NCBI GenBank assembly: GCA_963678705.1
Contig: OY783223.1
Span: 4,526,001-4,590,000, forward strand
From: Panorpa germanica
Taxonomy: Eukaryota; Arthropoda; Insecta; Mecoptera; Panorpidae
DNA length: 64,000 bases
Direction: 5' to 3'
Positions 23,941-36,045 of the stretch are shown here, one piece after another. Position numbers and translations under genes: made by a program. How positions within the stretch are numbered: position 1 is the stretch's first letter; each line of letters starts with the position of its first letter. The notes beneath the pieces are model-generated. The model did not search any database. It had not been told where the DNA came from and saw nothing but the letters and a program-made list of their open reading frames with translations.

Positions 23941-25994
23941 TACTAGATCGAGTTCTAGAATATCGTGTTCGAATTTTATACGCTTCGGATCCAAATTGTT
24001 TGTAGGGCTAAGCCTAAGAAAACCATACAGTAACTTAGAATTAGACACGGCATAAAATGGATGACGAGTGCTTATTAATTTGTCTTAGACAGCACAAAAA
24101 ATAGACACGTGTCGAAGTCATAAAGTGTGCAACGCATTAACAATTACAAAACCTTTAAAGGAAGTGCTGTACCTTCCAAAATAAAGACGGTGATAACTTG
24201 GAAATTATACAAATTTTCACTAAATAGAATTGAATTTGGGGTTCACAACTTCCAGCCGATCCTGTTAACCAATACATATTCCCATATAGAATTAAGATAT
24301 ATTGCAGTTGGATCATTGAACTCAATAAATTCCTCCAACAATTCAGTTTCAAACTAAGAGATTAATTGAAGCAGTGAATTAAACATTAATATTTTAAATC
24401 CTTAGTACTCACTTCTACAACATCCGCCAGCGTGCTCTAAGCTCTAAGCCCGGTATGTGTACTTTGGTTTAAAAATAAGCGAATTATATAAAACAAAAAA
24501 TATAATCCACAATAATCCCTATTTATTTAACGAGTGGAAACGAAAAGAACACTTTGTTTGGATGTAAATCATAAATATGTAAAAAAGCAATTTACTTGCT
24601 ATCTTGTTTTCTGAAAAAAAGTTTGGTAGGAAATATAAAAAGTGAGATAAATAAAATTTTGTTATTTTATTTCCACGAAAATTAATCAGAACCGAGTGAG
24701 TTGGTGCCGAACTAGCCCCCAAAAAGGGTTCAAAGACAATTGATTTTGTGTGGTAAGCAAAAACAAACAAAAATCCCCAAAAAAGGAAATTTTAGTTCTC
24801 TTATATCTTCTGTTATGATTTAAAGTTCTCTGATATCCACAAAGACAACTCGATGATTCTACCAAATTGATTTTATTCAAATGGTAAGGGCCATAATGCT
24901 ATTATCCATCTTCATTTACATTCTTATAGCGAAAATTAATCCTAATAAAATATAAAACAAACTTAAAGTTTTTCGATGTTGAAATTTAATATGAATTTGA
25001 ATCTAAGACTTTCTTAAAGAATTTCTCCAAAAATCACTTATTTTCAGGTGATAATTCTTCCTATTTCCCGTGCCAATTTTCTTTACGATGCAACTGGGAA
25101 TTCGGAAAATAATTGTGATCATCCATCAACGATCCTGATCAGACTTTCAGTAATAGATATCTAACAGATTTCTAATCCAGTGAATGATAGGCACCCTTAT
25201 ATTTCTTAAGGGTAGTTCTTATATACGATGCATCACTCAGATGCGTCCTTATGGAGTTTCTAGAAGGTTAGGCAAAGGGAGAGAGGGGAAGTACAACCAC
25301 TTTCAGAATTGAAGTGCCCTTGAGACTTACCTCAACGTCATCAAGGTTGGGGTTGGCTTCATGAATATTCTTGGAGATTCAGGGGTGGTTGAGAGGTGAG
25401 GGGGAATAGGGGGATGCCTGGTAGTTATACGAGACCTTTATGAGGTTCGGGTAACATTTGAAGGTGAAGACAGTAGTTCTTGAGGCAGAGAAAAATGACT
25501 CTCCAAAGCTGGGTAATGACACGGGCTTGGGTTTTGTAAAACATAAGTCATGTTTACATAAAACATGTATATATATAGGTACACACAGTAACTTCCCTTT
25601 AATCCGGACAACTTAGTGCATCTGATAAGCAATTTTGACGGATTATCAATGTAGTTTTAAAGTGAATAGCAAACACTCTAGATAAAAATGGAAACGATTA
25701 ATACACATTCTTTACCCTTGCAGACGACATATTCGTAAAATTATTTCGTTATTCCAGCCAATGCCATAGAGTACAAAATTTAATTCATGTATTGAATATT
25801 TATTTTATTGAATATAAAACTTTTGTAGATTACAATTCACTCTATAAGTACTCTATGCCAAGTAAAAATTAAAAAAGAATAATTAAAACAAGAATTACAT
25901 TATAAACCGAGAGAGAATGCCGGATTAAAGAAAGATAGCTGTATATATATATTTCCCAAAAGGAGTATTATCTCTAACGAGTATAATCTGCTTC
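23941..25994. other. Gene-free DNA; one GC-richer patch with a donor-like site
   Basis: No complete exon is supported. The patch 25,250-25,540 is richer in GC than its surroundings. It contains a strong donor-like site on the minus strand (GTTGAG then GTAAGTCTC, exon edge at 25,331) with no matching acceptor that I could place. Confidence 0.35.
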
Positions 25995-26607
25995 ATGGGC
26001 CTGTATCCTATGTCTTAATTTCTATAAAAGTGTACTATATATTGATAAAGTTGGTTACTAGAACCTCAAATGTTCAATTATTTTGCAAATGCATGTGATA
26101 TTACAACTGCTAGTTGCTATCTCTTTTATACAACAGAGCGTAAAAGAGATATATTCTTGACAGAACTCTGACAAGTCTACAGGTTACCAACCTTACAGCT
26201 CATAAATCTCTGCTATATGTATTTATATATAAAAATATCAAATATTATTTACAGCTATTTCAAGGAACAATCAAATTTCAATATTATGTCTGCCGTAACA
26301 GGGTTAAATAAAATAAAAACTTATTATTTTTCTACTTTACTTCAGTATTTCGACTACCAAAAGCTACAAAACATTACCGCAGCACTGACCTACTCAACAA
26401 ATAACTAACGTTTAAAATGCATTTCACGTCATACAAATATGGCCGACCATTTCTAGCGCTAAAACTACAATTCAAACTTTTAATTGCTATATCTCCGTCA
26501 ATATTTAGATATTTAATAAAATAGACACACCAACACACATTTATTAACGTCAATTTCAATCGACAATTGAAAAATCGACCACTAAAAAATGAGGACACAA
26601 GCCCATT
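25995..26607 (+). mobile_element. TGGGCTTGTGTCC MITE, copy 2
   Basis: About 613 bp, starting CATGGGCCTGTATCCTATG and ending GAGGACACAAGCCCATT. It contains the internal segment with ACCGCAGCACTGACCTACTC that copy 1 lacks. A short tract near 26,095-26,180 differs from the other copies. Confidence 0.8.
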
Positions 26608-28077
26608 CTACAGATGTTGTAATCTAAACCTTAAATAACTTCTTGCGATATGAAGTAATTAACTTTAAAAACAAATTAAGATTTCCGACATATTTCAAAT
26701 TAAAAACTGGAATAGAGGAAGACATTTCCTTATTACTTACTACATATATATAAATCTAACCTCTATTTGATATGAGATGCGAATTATTTATAGATTTCGA
26801 CCTGTGACCCAGATAATACAGTGTTGGGGTCGTAGAATTGATTCGACAAAGTGGGGGGAAGTAGTAGGTTTAGTTTCTGTCTATCTGCCGTTAAATTGTT
26901 TCCTATATTTCTACTTCCGATAATGGTTTATTTATTAATGTCGCCATTTTCCTACTTGAAAACTTTCCAAGTATTGGAAATGACGTGGAAATTCTTACTT
27001 AATACTCTTATAGCTCAAGTTATATACAACAATTGGAATCTTTACTGAACTGTATGTAGTTTTGAAAATTTAGCTTGTTTTTAGCTTTAACACTCGTTTT
27101 TTAACTAGCTTATATACTTTAATTTGTCAGTGCCGTGAAGAAACTAAGCACGTTAGTCTTCAGAGATGTGAACTGATCAAAAGAGAGAAGTTGTTATTAT
27201 AATTTAGAGTTCCTTACTTACTTTGTGTTAGACTAAGGCTGTGGTTGCGATAAGAAATACGCGCATTTTATAAATGCCATTTTAAATCCACCCTCTTTGG
27301 TTTATAATACTCTGTAAGTAATATTGCGGGATTGTTATTTTCATGTTGGGAATATTTATTTTCATTTAAAATTACCTTCAAATTTCTTCACGGAACAATG
27401 CTTTGAAATCTGTCACATTGTTTTAGGTAAAAAGCTTCTGTATTAGGCTAGGCACACTCTACAAACAAGACATACTTCCAAGACATCTTACGTAGCGTTG
27501 TCTCCTTCTAACTGTCATTTCTTTAGTGTGCTTCCAACCTAACTATAATAGAATCCAAGAACATTCGTAAATATTAAGACAAAAGCTTTCCATTTCCAGA
27601 AAAGCGGCGCCTGATAGCGTCGGAATCCCTACTTATTCGAGACCGGTTATCCGGGAATAATTGGAACTGTCTAAATGTTCTAGAACGCGAACGTTTCAGA
27701 CAGGGTAGGGCACAACAGAATCACACAGCAAAACACAAAATTTCTCTACAAAAGTTTTGTTTAATTTAATAAATTGTTTCGGAATTGTCATTTGCCAGAC
27801 GGTGAATTATTTAGTATATAATTACAAGGACGAGTAGATGTGGAAGAAACATCCAAATCAAACTCAGTGTCTGTCTCATTATGCTACAGCAAAGTTTGAA
27901 CAGAGTGCTTGACAGCTGAAGTATGTAGAGGGGAGAGAGGGGAATAGTTTGGATTAATATTTGAAATAATAGCTAATATACTCGTAGCATGTAGATAAAT
28001 TTACGTAGATGAAAAAAATATGTACACATATTTATATACAACGTGGGGTAACTTAACATTTAATGAAAGAACATGGA
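26608..28077. other. Gene-free AT-rich DNA
   Basis: No supported exon or bounded repeat. A GC-richer patch lies at 27,590-27,720 but has stops in all frames over the length of a typical exon. Confidence 0.4.
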
Positions 28078-28091
28078 TAATAATACTGAAT

Positions 28092-28344
28092 TATTAAACA
28101 TAGTTTCTCAGGCTTCGTAGGCACGTAGCCTTTTATCGCCCCTAATACTATTCTGCCTCTTCTTATATATTATACCCAGATAACAAGAATGATCTATTCA
28201 TGGCTACTGCTGTTATAAATTTCGGTTTCTCAATCAAAAAAGCGGTGTTAACAGGAAGCGTCTGCGAAGTCTGTAGCACCGCCCTTTGGAGTCCATTTCT
28301 TGCCATTGATGTATTTTTACATTGCCACAGAATGTGGTCAGGGT
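28092..28344 (-). mobile_element. LINE family B 3' insertion with 14-bp target duplication
   Basis: The 253-bp insert is the family B C-terminal and 3' tail region. It is flanked by an exact 14-bp duplication TAATAATACTGAAT at 28,078-28,091 and 28,345-28,358, the signature of target-primed insertion. The 3' end is on the left, ending in an A/T-rich tail. Confidence 0.9.
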
Positions 28345-28444
28345 TAATAATACTGAATATGGAATGGTAGGGTCAACAAAACGTTTTATTATGGTACAAT
28401 CCTATATTATTAGATTACTGTAAAATTATTGGGTCAGTTTTACA

Positions 28445-29370
28445 GGTGGTGTACTCGGGTGCATCACCCGAATTAAAACTAGATGTCAATGTGGTGAAGA
28501 AGGAACTTTGGATCATATTATATTTGAATGCATAAATTATAGTTTAGAAAGATCAAAATTCAATAGTGATATATTAGATGTGATAAAAACTTTACCTGTT
28601 AATGGGGGAATGAAGGGATAAGGAGACACAGCAGCAGGAGAGAATGGGAAAAATAGAAAAAAGTAACTACAATAAAAGATATAAGAGGTTATGGGAAAAT
28701 AATGTGCCTCAGTACCTTATAGAAAAGGACATAAAACACATAAGAAGAACAGCAAGGTTTAGATTGGGAAATGAGGAAAAAGGAAACAGATACTGGGAAA
28801 GAGTGAGGAAAGAAAGTGTAGAATGTGTGGAGCGGAGGACGAAACACTGGAGCACATTAAGTTTGAGTGTAAGGAAAAAGTAGCAAGCGAAAGGAATATT
28901 GGCCAGCTATTAAAGGGAGGCAGTGAAGGAAAGAGGTGGATGGCGGAAATAGTAAGAAGGAAAGGAAAAACAGGAGAATAAACTGGTGGTAATAAGCTGG
29001 TGGAGAATAATAGAGAGGGCCAAAAGAAGAAGAAGCAGAAAGCACTTTTGGAAGTAGTAAAAGTCGAGAAGATTTTAAGTTTATTTTAAGTTTAGTTTTA
29101 AGTTTGGAATGTATATAGGAATGAAATGTATTAGAAATATAATACTGTAGATTGTAAAGCCGAAAGGCATACACAATTAATATATAAATAATACTAAATT
29201 TTTGTTAAGTGATTCAAAATTAATTAGTGAATTATTGAAATATTTAGAAATTTGTAAAATTGAATTATAAATTATAAAAGATGTATAAAAAATGTTTGAT
29301 GGTGGCTATGACGAAAGAAAGTCAAGGCAAATAAGTAAATAAATATGAAAAAAAAAAAATAATAATAATT
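28445..29370 (+). pseudogene. LINE family C C-terminus split by a LINE A insertion
   Basis: Before the insertion, the frame reads TRCQCGEEGTLDHIIFEC (C-x-C-x7-H-x4-C), then SKFNSDILDVIKTLPVN and GG near 28,612. After the guest element the same kind of protein resumes at about 29,195 with KFLLSDSKLISELLKYLEI and CKIEL, then a stop near 29,267. A 3' untranslated region follows, ending in a poly-A run near 29,350. The two halves fit as one C-terminus interrupted by a younger insert. The upstream part of family C (28,359-28,445) is also degraded. Confidence 0.75.
28618..29185 (+). mobile_element. LINE family A 3' insertion nested in LINE C
   Basis: A 79-codon frame from 28,644 matches KIEKSNYNKRYKRLWENN and RRTARFRLGNEEKGNRYWE of the 11.3-kb copy. 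It then shifts frame at the YWER position, and the finger continues in another frame. The 3' untranslated end contains GCCGAAAGGCATACAC and finishes in an AAATAATA tail. The homology starts near GGGATAAGGAGA, so the copy is 5'-truncated. Confidence 0.82.
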
Positions 29371-31174
29371 TTAAGCATGTTTTGTGTAATTTATAGGTGT
29401 ACTGTAATGTTTTAACTTTGTTGTTTATTAAACTTCATTGCTTTTAATACAAGGCATTTAAAATTGAAAACTACTATTAAGTATCATCCACCTATTGTTT
29501 TTAGTTTTAGTTTTGAATGTACGTGTATATACTTTGCATCGTTGTGCGTCAGTAAGTTAATAATTATTGTTATCTTTACTTAATATGAATTATTATATTT
29601 AATATAAATATCTTTATTTCACAAATCTAAAACAATTCTTTTCATTGACAAAATATAGCTTATAAACTCGGTTGATAAAAAAGAACATTAAAAAGAAAAT
29701 AGAAAAAGTAAGTTTGGAGTATGCGTACTTATAAAACTAAAACATAAAACGAAAGGTAAAATTAAAACTTTAGATTAGATATATTGCTATAATAGAATAA
29801 TTCATTTTTCGCGTCCATTATCAAACGTATTTGCATATTATTTTTATAAATATAAATTACCCTTATTGGTGTAACACTATAAGAAGGCTATCATTGGCTA
29901 AGTATTTATAAAATAGGTAGGTACAGTGACTGCAAAGTACAGACATTTCATCATTTATTATTAATGACAACAAAATCGAACATTACGACGTCGACGTCGA
30001 ATCGTCATCGACGTCGGAGTGTCTATTGGTATTCAATACGTCGACCGTCCATCCTACGTCACAGGCCTACGTCCGAAAATATAAAACACGCCCTCGCGTC
30101 TGCTTGAAGAGTTAAATGAACAATCCTACATTACGTCGCTAGTATTCCTACCGTGGCATTCGCGTCTGGGTCTTATTCCGTGTTGTTGGCGACATATCCC
30201 TTCGGTGTACATCAATACTATATTTTTATGTTCCAAAATAAGTAGTTACTCGTCACCATCAGCTATGTGTGTCACATATCTTTAAGATGGTACACACGTG
30301 ATCACAATTTGAGAAGCTGTATATTTGAAACTGTTTTTCCTACAATAAAGTAGTTTACTCAAAGAAATTCCCTTCGTCCAAGGTGCTACCAGTATATTTA
30401 AGTTGAAGAATACATCATGTTTACGCCCTAAACCGGAAATCATCTTATATCTTAATATCCGGTCCTATGAGACTGACAGTGTCATCTTTCATTTTCTTCA
30501 ACAACTTTTTTATTATCACCCTTTCGTAGTGCCAACAGGTGTGGTGACCCTCCTTTCTTAACCCGACCCTTGTACGCCTGTACGTTAACCCAAACATTCT
30601 ATTTAAGATTTGAATTAAATTTTCAACGCCTTTTCTCAAGTTCCTGAATTTAATGAACGCATTCGTCTTCAGGAATATTCCTTTTGTCGTAAGTAAGGAC
30701 AACCAAGATATCGCATAATGAGTGATAGCACTGAAGCTACAGATATTCACTCACTAAGTTATTTTTGGTTAGGGTTTATCAGATCACGCCTCGTTATACC
30801 AATGCTGACACTCTACGTTACTGTGGTCGGTTATCTTCGTTTAAACCGTCCATGCCACCAAATATTGCTTCTACCTACAGTTGCTGATCATACTTAAACG
30901 CGCTAGCATCTAAATGAAGTCTCACAAGCGACGTTCAATAATTATGAGCTTTGGAATAATCAGCAATACGATTTTTATAAGTTTAATCTGTTGTAACATG
31001 AAAGTATAATATTATTTCATTTAATGTTATGGCTTCGTTTGAAGAATGTGAGACAAGTCCGAGTTGTGAGCTATCCAAATACATTATTGTTCAACCTAAT
31101 GGAAGACAGGACTAGCTTTAGGGTAGCAGGACTTAATTAAATTAAATAATAAATAATTACGGTTGTGTAGCCTT
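29371..31174. other. Gene-free DNA with a CGACGT-rich patch
   Basis: No exon is supported. At 29,985-30,030 a GACGTCGACGTCGAATCG run begins a CpG-rich patch that extends to about 30,190. It contains a TATA-like ATATAAAACACGCCC at about 30,078. The 101-codon minus-strand frame at 30,445-30,750 has no recognisable domain. Confidence 0.35.
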
Positions 31175-31608
31175 ATTTAATTTACGATTTTATTAAATAT
31201 TTTAATCTAGATTTCAGGTTCACAAAATAGGCATTCTTTGTCACATTCGTGTTTTAATTTGAGTTTAGTTAATTTAGGTGCACATGCTTCGTTAATAATA
31301 TAAATTTTGACAGTTCGACAAAATTGAAGGTGAAATAATTAAAATGGCTATTTTTAATAACAATTAGTAATAGAAATTGTTACTATTTCTATATTTTTCA
31401 AAAACTGACATTATAGTTCTTTTAAAAGTAAATCCTACGACATTTTAACAGATTGTCACATTTTAGAGGTTATAAAATTATATAGTTTTTTGTTAATTTA
31501 GTATTTTTAATTTAGAAATATTGAACCTTGCTAGGTTCTAAAAAAAACAAAGACGTAACTTATATATAAAATTGAAGCAGAATTTGAACACTGAGTGGGA
31601 ATGATACT
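31175..31608 (+). mobile_element. ATTCCCATTCA TIR element, copy 2
   Basis: In reverse orientation to copy 1, the stretch starts around TATTTTAATCTAGATTTCAG and ends CTGAGTGGGAATGATAC. Internal blocks for GACAGTTCGACAAAATTGAA and GATTGTCACATTTTAGAGG match copies 1 and 3. The left terminal repeat is eroded. Confidence 0.6.
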
Positions 31609-32111
31609 TCACTAGACACATACTGATATGATTTGTTGATTTATTTTCAAATTTATTTATATACATGTACCTTAATATTGCCAACACTGTTTTATGCCTT
31701 TCAGGCTCAGTTAAATAATTAATTTTAAATAAATATTAATGAGACATCCTCATAATTAAAATCCCCCAAAAACTTTTCATATTTTAGACACGATATTTTA
31801 TCATTCTTTTCATATTTCCTTTCATCTCAATTTGTAATAATTAACAGCAAACACAATTATAATAATCACTAAATTAATTTCCAGCTTTGTGTGTAACGTA
31901 ATAAAGGAAATATGTTAGGAAATTATTTAAATTCTTGTCGGGATAAAATCATTATACATACAAGTATAGTACAAATTTATTAACCTGATAATTTTGCTTA
32001 ATTTTATTCGAGTTATATTTCAAACACTAGTACACACTTTGAGTAATACTGCAAACTGATATTTCTATTCAACTGCATTGAAATAATGCGAATTTTGTAT
32101 ATATATATATA

Positions 32112-32444
32112 TCTTAATATATATAAATTACGTGTCACTGTGTTGTCCGCTATGGACTCCTAAACTACTTAACCGATTTTAATGGAATTTGTACACCGTG
32201 TGCAGTTTGACCCAACTTGAAATATAGGATACCTTACATCTCAATTTATTTATCTTATTGCTAATTATTTGTCTATTAATTATCTGTATATGACATATGA
32301 CATCGGGCGACGATGATGGCGACATCTGTTGACTAGATTGAGTAAATATTCTGTTGAGTAAATCGAAATCTGTTGACTAGATTGAGTAAATATTCAATAG
32401 ATGGCGCTACGTTAGGCACAGCAACGCGTGGCCGGGACAGCTAG
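32112..32444 (+). mobile_element. Non-autonomous Helitron-like element
   Basis: The 5' end is A followed by TCTTAATATATATAAATTAC and, soon after, GGACTCCTAAACTACTTAAC. That TATA-rich start followed by a conserved CCGATTTT block is typical of insect Helitrons. The 3' end is GGCCGGGACAGCTAG followed by T, matching the CTAG-T rule. At 333 bp it has no Rep/helicase. Internally, CTGTTGACTAGATTGAGTAA is present twice (near 32,327 and 32,371), a short tandem duplication. Confidence 0.65.
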
Positions 32445-32594
32445 TATATATATATATATAAAGAAATAATATTTCTTTAGTTTGTAACAGTGACTCATGC
32501 ACTCTATAGATGACGTTGTGCAGAATAACGGCCGACACAGTTAATATTTGTAGTGGACAGAACTCACTGTGCATATTGTTAAATTATAATAAAA

Positions 32595-32735
32595 CTAGCT
32601 CTTCGCCCCATTGCCTAGCAATGGGTGTATATTATACGTTTGTTATAGAAATCTTATTTCTTATTTGTCTAATTTTTAATAGAGAAATATCCGCTACACG
32701 TTAAATTGATAAACTAATGTTCTGGCTTTTTGTAA
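32595..32735 (-). mobile_element. Helitron-like 3' end (alpha type) beside satellite array
   Basis: ACTAGCTCTTCGCCCCATTG here is the reverse complement of an element end. On the minus strand it forms an 8-bp stem (CCCATTGC / GCAATGGG) with a 3-nt loop, followed by about 10 nt and CTAG-T. That is the textbook arrangement of a Helitron 3' terminus. It matches 16,946. Going inward the sequence passes into the 147-bp array. The distant 5' end was not found. Confidence 0.6.
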
Positions 32736-34590
32736 TCTTTCCTATATTTATAGGCTTTTTCCTAAAATAAGAGTTAATTTGTTTTTCATGGTTTGATGCA
32801 ACTGCTTTATTACACTTTAAACATCAATGCTTTTTAGGTTTCTATGCGACCTTTTTTAAATTCATGGACATTTCTTTCTAGAGAAAATTTAGGATCTTTG
32901 AAAACTTTTAATACAGTTAACTGTGTTAAAAGGATTGAAATATTTCAACATTTGTGGATTTTATAAGGGTTTCTAAAAATTCATGGACTTTTTTTTCAAA
33001 AAAAATAATTATTGATTTCTTAATATCTTTTGATGCAGTTATATGCTTTAGGCTTTAAGAAGACGAACTGTCTTAATAAATTTGAAATATACCAACATTT
33101 GTGGATTTTATAAGGGTTTCTAAAAATTCATGGACTTTTTTTTCAAAAAGAATAATTATTGATTTCTTAATATCTTTTGATGCAGTTATATGCTTTAGGC
33201 TTTAAGAAGACGAACTGTGTTAATAAATTTGAAATATACCAGCATTTGTGGATTTTATAAGGGTTTCTAAAAATTCATGGACTTTTTTTTCAAAAAAAAT
33301 AATTATTGATTTCTTGATATCTTTTGATGCAGTTATATGCTTTAGGCTTTAAGAAGACGAACTGTGTTAATAAATTTGAAATATACCAACATTTGTGGAT
33401 TTTATAAGGGTTTCTAAAAATTCATGGACTTTTTTTTCAAAAAAAATAATTATTGATTTCTTGATATCTTTTGATGCAGTTATATGCTTTAGGCTTTAAG
33501 AAGACGAACTGTGTTAATAAATTTGAAATATACCAACATTTGTGGATTTTATAAGGGTTTCTAAAAATTCATGGACTTTTTTTTTCAAAAAAAAAAATTA
33601 TTGATTTCTTAATATCTTTTGATGCAGTTATATGCTTTAGGCTTTAAGAAGACGAACTGTTTTAATAAATTTGAAATATACCAACATTTGTGGATTTTAT
33701 AAGGGTTTCTAAAAATTCATGGACTTTTTTTTCAAAACAAATAATTATTGATTTCTTAATATCTTTTGATGCAGTTATATGCTTTAGGCTTTAAGAAGAC
33801 GAACTGTGTTAATAAATTTGAAATATACCAGCATTTGTGGATTTTATAAAGGCTTCTAAAAATTCATGGACTTTTTTTTCAAAAAAAATAATTATTGATT
33901 TCTTAATATCTTTTGATGCAGTTATATGCTTTAGGCTTTAAGAAGACGAACTGTGTTAATAAATTTGAAATATACCAACATTTGTGGATTTTATAAGGGT
34001 TTCTAAAAATTCATGGACTTTTTTTTTCAAAAAAAAAATTATTGATTTCTTGATATCTTTTGATGCAGTTATATGCTTTAGGCTTTAAGAAGACGAACTG
34101 TGTTAATAAATTTGAAATATACCAACATTTGTGGATTTTATAAGGGTGTCTAAAAATTCATGGACTTTTTTTTTCATAAAAAAAATTATTGAATTCCTAA
34201 TATCTTTTGATGCAGTTATATGCTTTAGGCTTTAAGAAGACGAACTGTGTTAATAAATTTGAAATATACCAGCATTTGTGGATTTTATAAAGGCTTCTAA
34301 AAATTCATGGACTTTTTTTTCAAAAAAAATAATTATTGATTTCTTAATATCTTTTGATGCAGTTATATGCTTTAGGCTTTAAGAAGACGAACTGTGTTAA
34401 TAAATTTGAAATATACCAACATTTGTGGATTTTATAAGGGTTTCTAAAAATTCATGGACTTTTTTTTCAAAAAAAAAAATGAATGATTTCTTAATATTTT
34501 TTGATACAGTTATATCCTTTTAGCTTTAAGAAAACGAACTGTGTCAATAAATTTAAAATATCTCAATTTTTGTGGACTTTATAAGATTTT
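32736..34590 (+). repeat. 147-bp tandem array, forward orientation
   Basis: Using GATGCAG as landmark, units start at 33,032, 33,179, 33,326, 33,473, 33,621, 33,768, 33,915, 34,062, 34,209, 34,356 and 34,503. Spacing is 147 bp in every case but one (148). Units within the array are nearly identical; degenerate units occur at the left edge (from about 32,740) and right edge. Each unit has GGATTTTATAAGGGTTTCTA, TTCATGGACTTTTTTTTC and GCTTTAAGAAGACGAACTG. No frame runs through it. Confidence 0.95.
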
Positions 34591-34599
34591 TAAAATGTA

Positions 34600-36045
34600 A
34601 AATATTTTTTATAAAACCCTTCTAAAATCCACAAAACTGTAGATATTTCAAATCTGTTAAAACAGTTCGCCTTCTTAAACCTTAACGGATATAACTGCAT
34701 CAAAAAATATTAGGAAATCAATAATTTTACTTTTTGAAAAAAAAGTCCATGAATTTTTAGAATCCCTTATAAAATCCAAAATAGTTAAGATATTTTAAAT
34801 TTTTAATGCAGTTCGTCTTCTTAATTATAAATGAATATAACTGCATCAAAAAATATTAAGAAATCAATAATTTTTCTTTTTGAAAAAAAAGTCCATGAAT
34901 TTTTAGAATCCCTTATAAAATCCAAAATAGTTAAAATATTTTAAATTTTTTAATGCAGTTCGTCTTCTTAATTATAAATGAATATAACTGCATCAAAAAA
35001 TATTAAGAAATCAATAATTTTTCTTTTTGAAAAAAAAGTCCATGAATTTTTAGAATCCCTTATAAAATCCAAAATAGTTAAAATATTTTAAATTTTTTAA
35101 TGCAGTTCGTCTTCTTAATTATAAATGAATATAACTGCATCAAAAAATATTAAGAAATCAATAATTTTTCTTTTGAAAAAAAAGTCCATGAATTTTTAGA
35201 ATCCCTTATAAAATCCAAAATAGTTAAGATATTTTAAATTTTTTAATGCAGTTCGTCTTCTTAATTATTAATGAATATAACTGCATAAAAAAATATTAAG
35301 AAATCAATAATTTTTCTTTTTGAAAAAAAAGTCCATGAATTTTTAGAATCCCTTATAAAATCCAAAATAGTTAAAATATTTTAAATTTTTTAATGCAGTT
35401 CGTCTTCTTAATTATAAATGAATATAACTGCATCAAAAAATATTAAGAAATCAATAATTTTTCTTTTTGAAAAAAGTCCATGAATTTTTAGAATCCCTTA
35501 TAAAATCCAAAACAGTTAAGATATTTTAAATTTTTTAATGCAGTTCGTCTTTTTAATTATAAATGAATATAACTGCATCAAAAAATATTAAGAAATCAAT
35601 AATTTTTCTTTTTGAAAAAAAAGTCCATGAATTTTTAGAATCCCTTATAAAATCCAAAATAGTTAAGATATTTTAAATTTTTTAATGCAGTTCGTCTTCT
35701 TAATTATAAATGAATATAACTGCATCAAAAAATATTAAGAAATCAATAATTTTTCTTTTTGAAAAAAAGTCCATGAATTTTTAGAATCCCTTATAAAATC
35801 TAAAATAGTTAAGATATTTTAAATTTTTTAATGCAGTTCGTCTTCTTAATTATAAATGAATATAACTGCATCAAAAAATATTAAGAAATCAATAATTTTC
35901 CTTTTTGAAAAAAAAGTCCATGAATTTTTAGAATCCCTTATAAAATCCAAAATAGTTAAGATATTTAAAATTTTTTATTCAGTTCGTCTTCTTAATTATA
36001 AATGAATATAACTGCATCAAAAAATATTAAGAAATCACGTCAGAT
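34600..36045 (-). repeat. 146-147-bp tandem array, inverted orientation
   Basis: This is the reverse complement of the same unit type. The CTGCAT landmark falls at 34,695, 34,841, 34,988, 35,135, 35,281, 35,428, 35,573, 35,720, 35,866 and 36,012, so spacing is 145-147 bp. Units read GTCCATGAATTTTTAGAATC, TTATAAAATCCAAAATAG and TGCAGTTCGTCTTCTTAA. They are very alike among themselves but clearly different from the forward array, so the two arrays have been homogenised separately. Confidence 0.95.

Noticed and set aside
30445-30750. 101-codon minus-strand open frame
   Set aside because: Has a basic C-terminal stretch but no motif, no homologous copy in the window and no exon signals; left unannotated as a gene.
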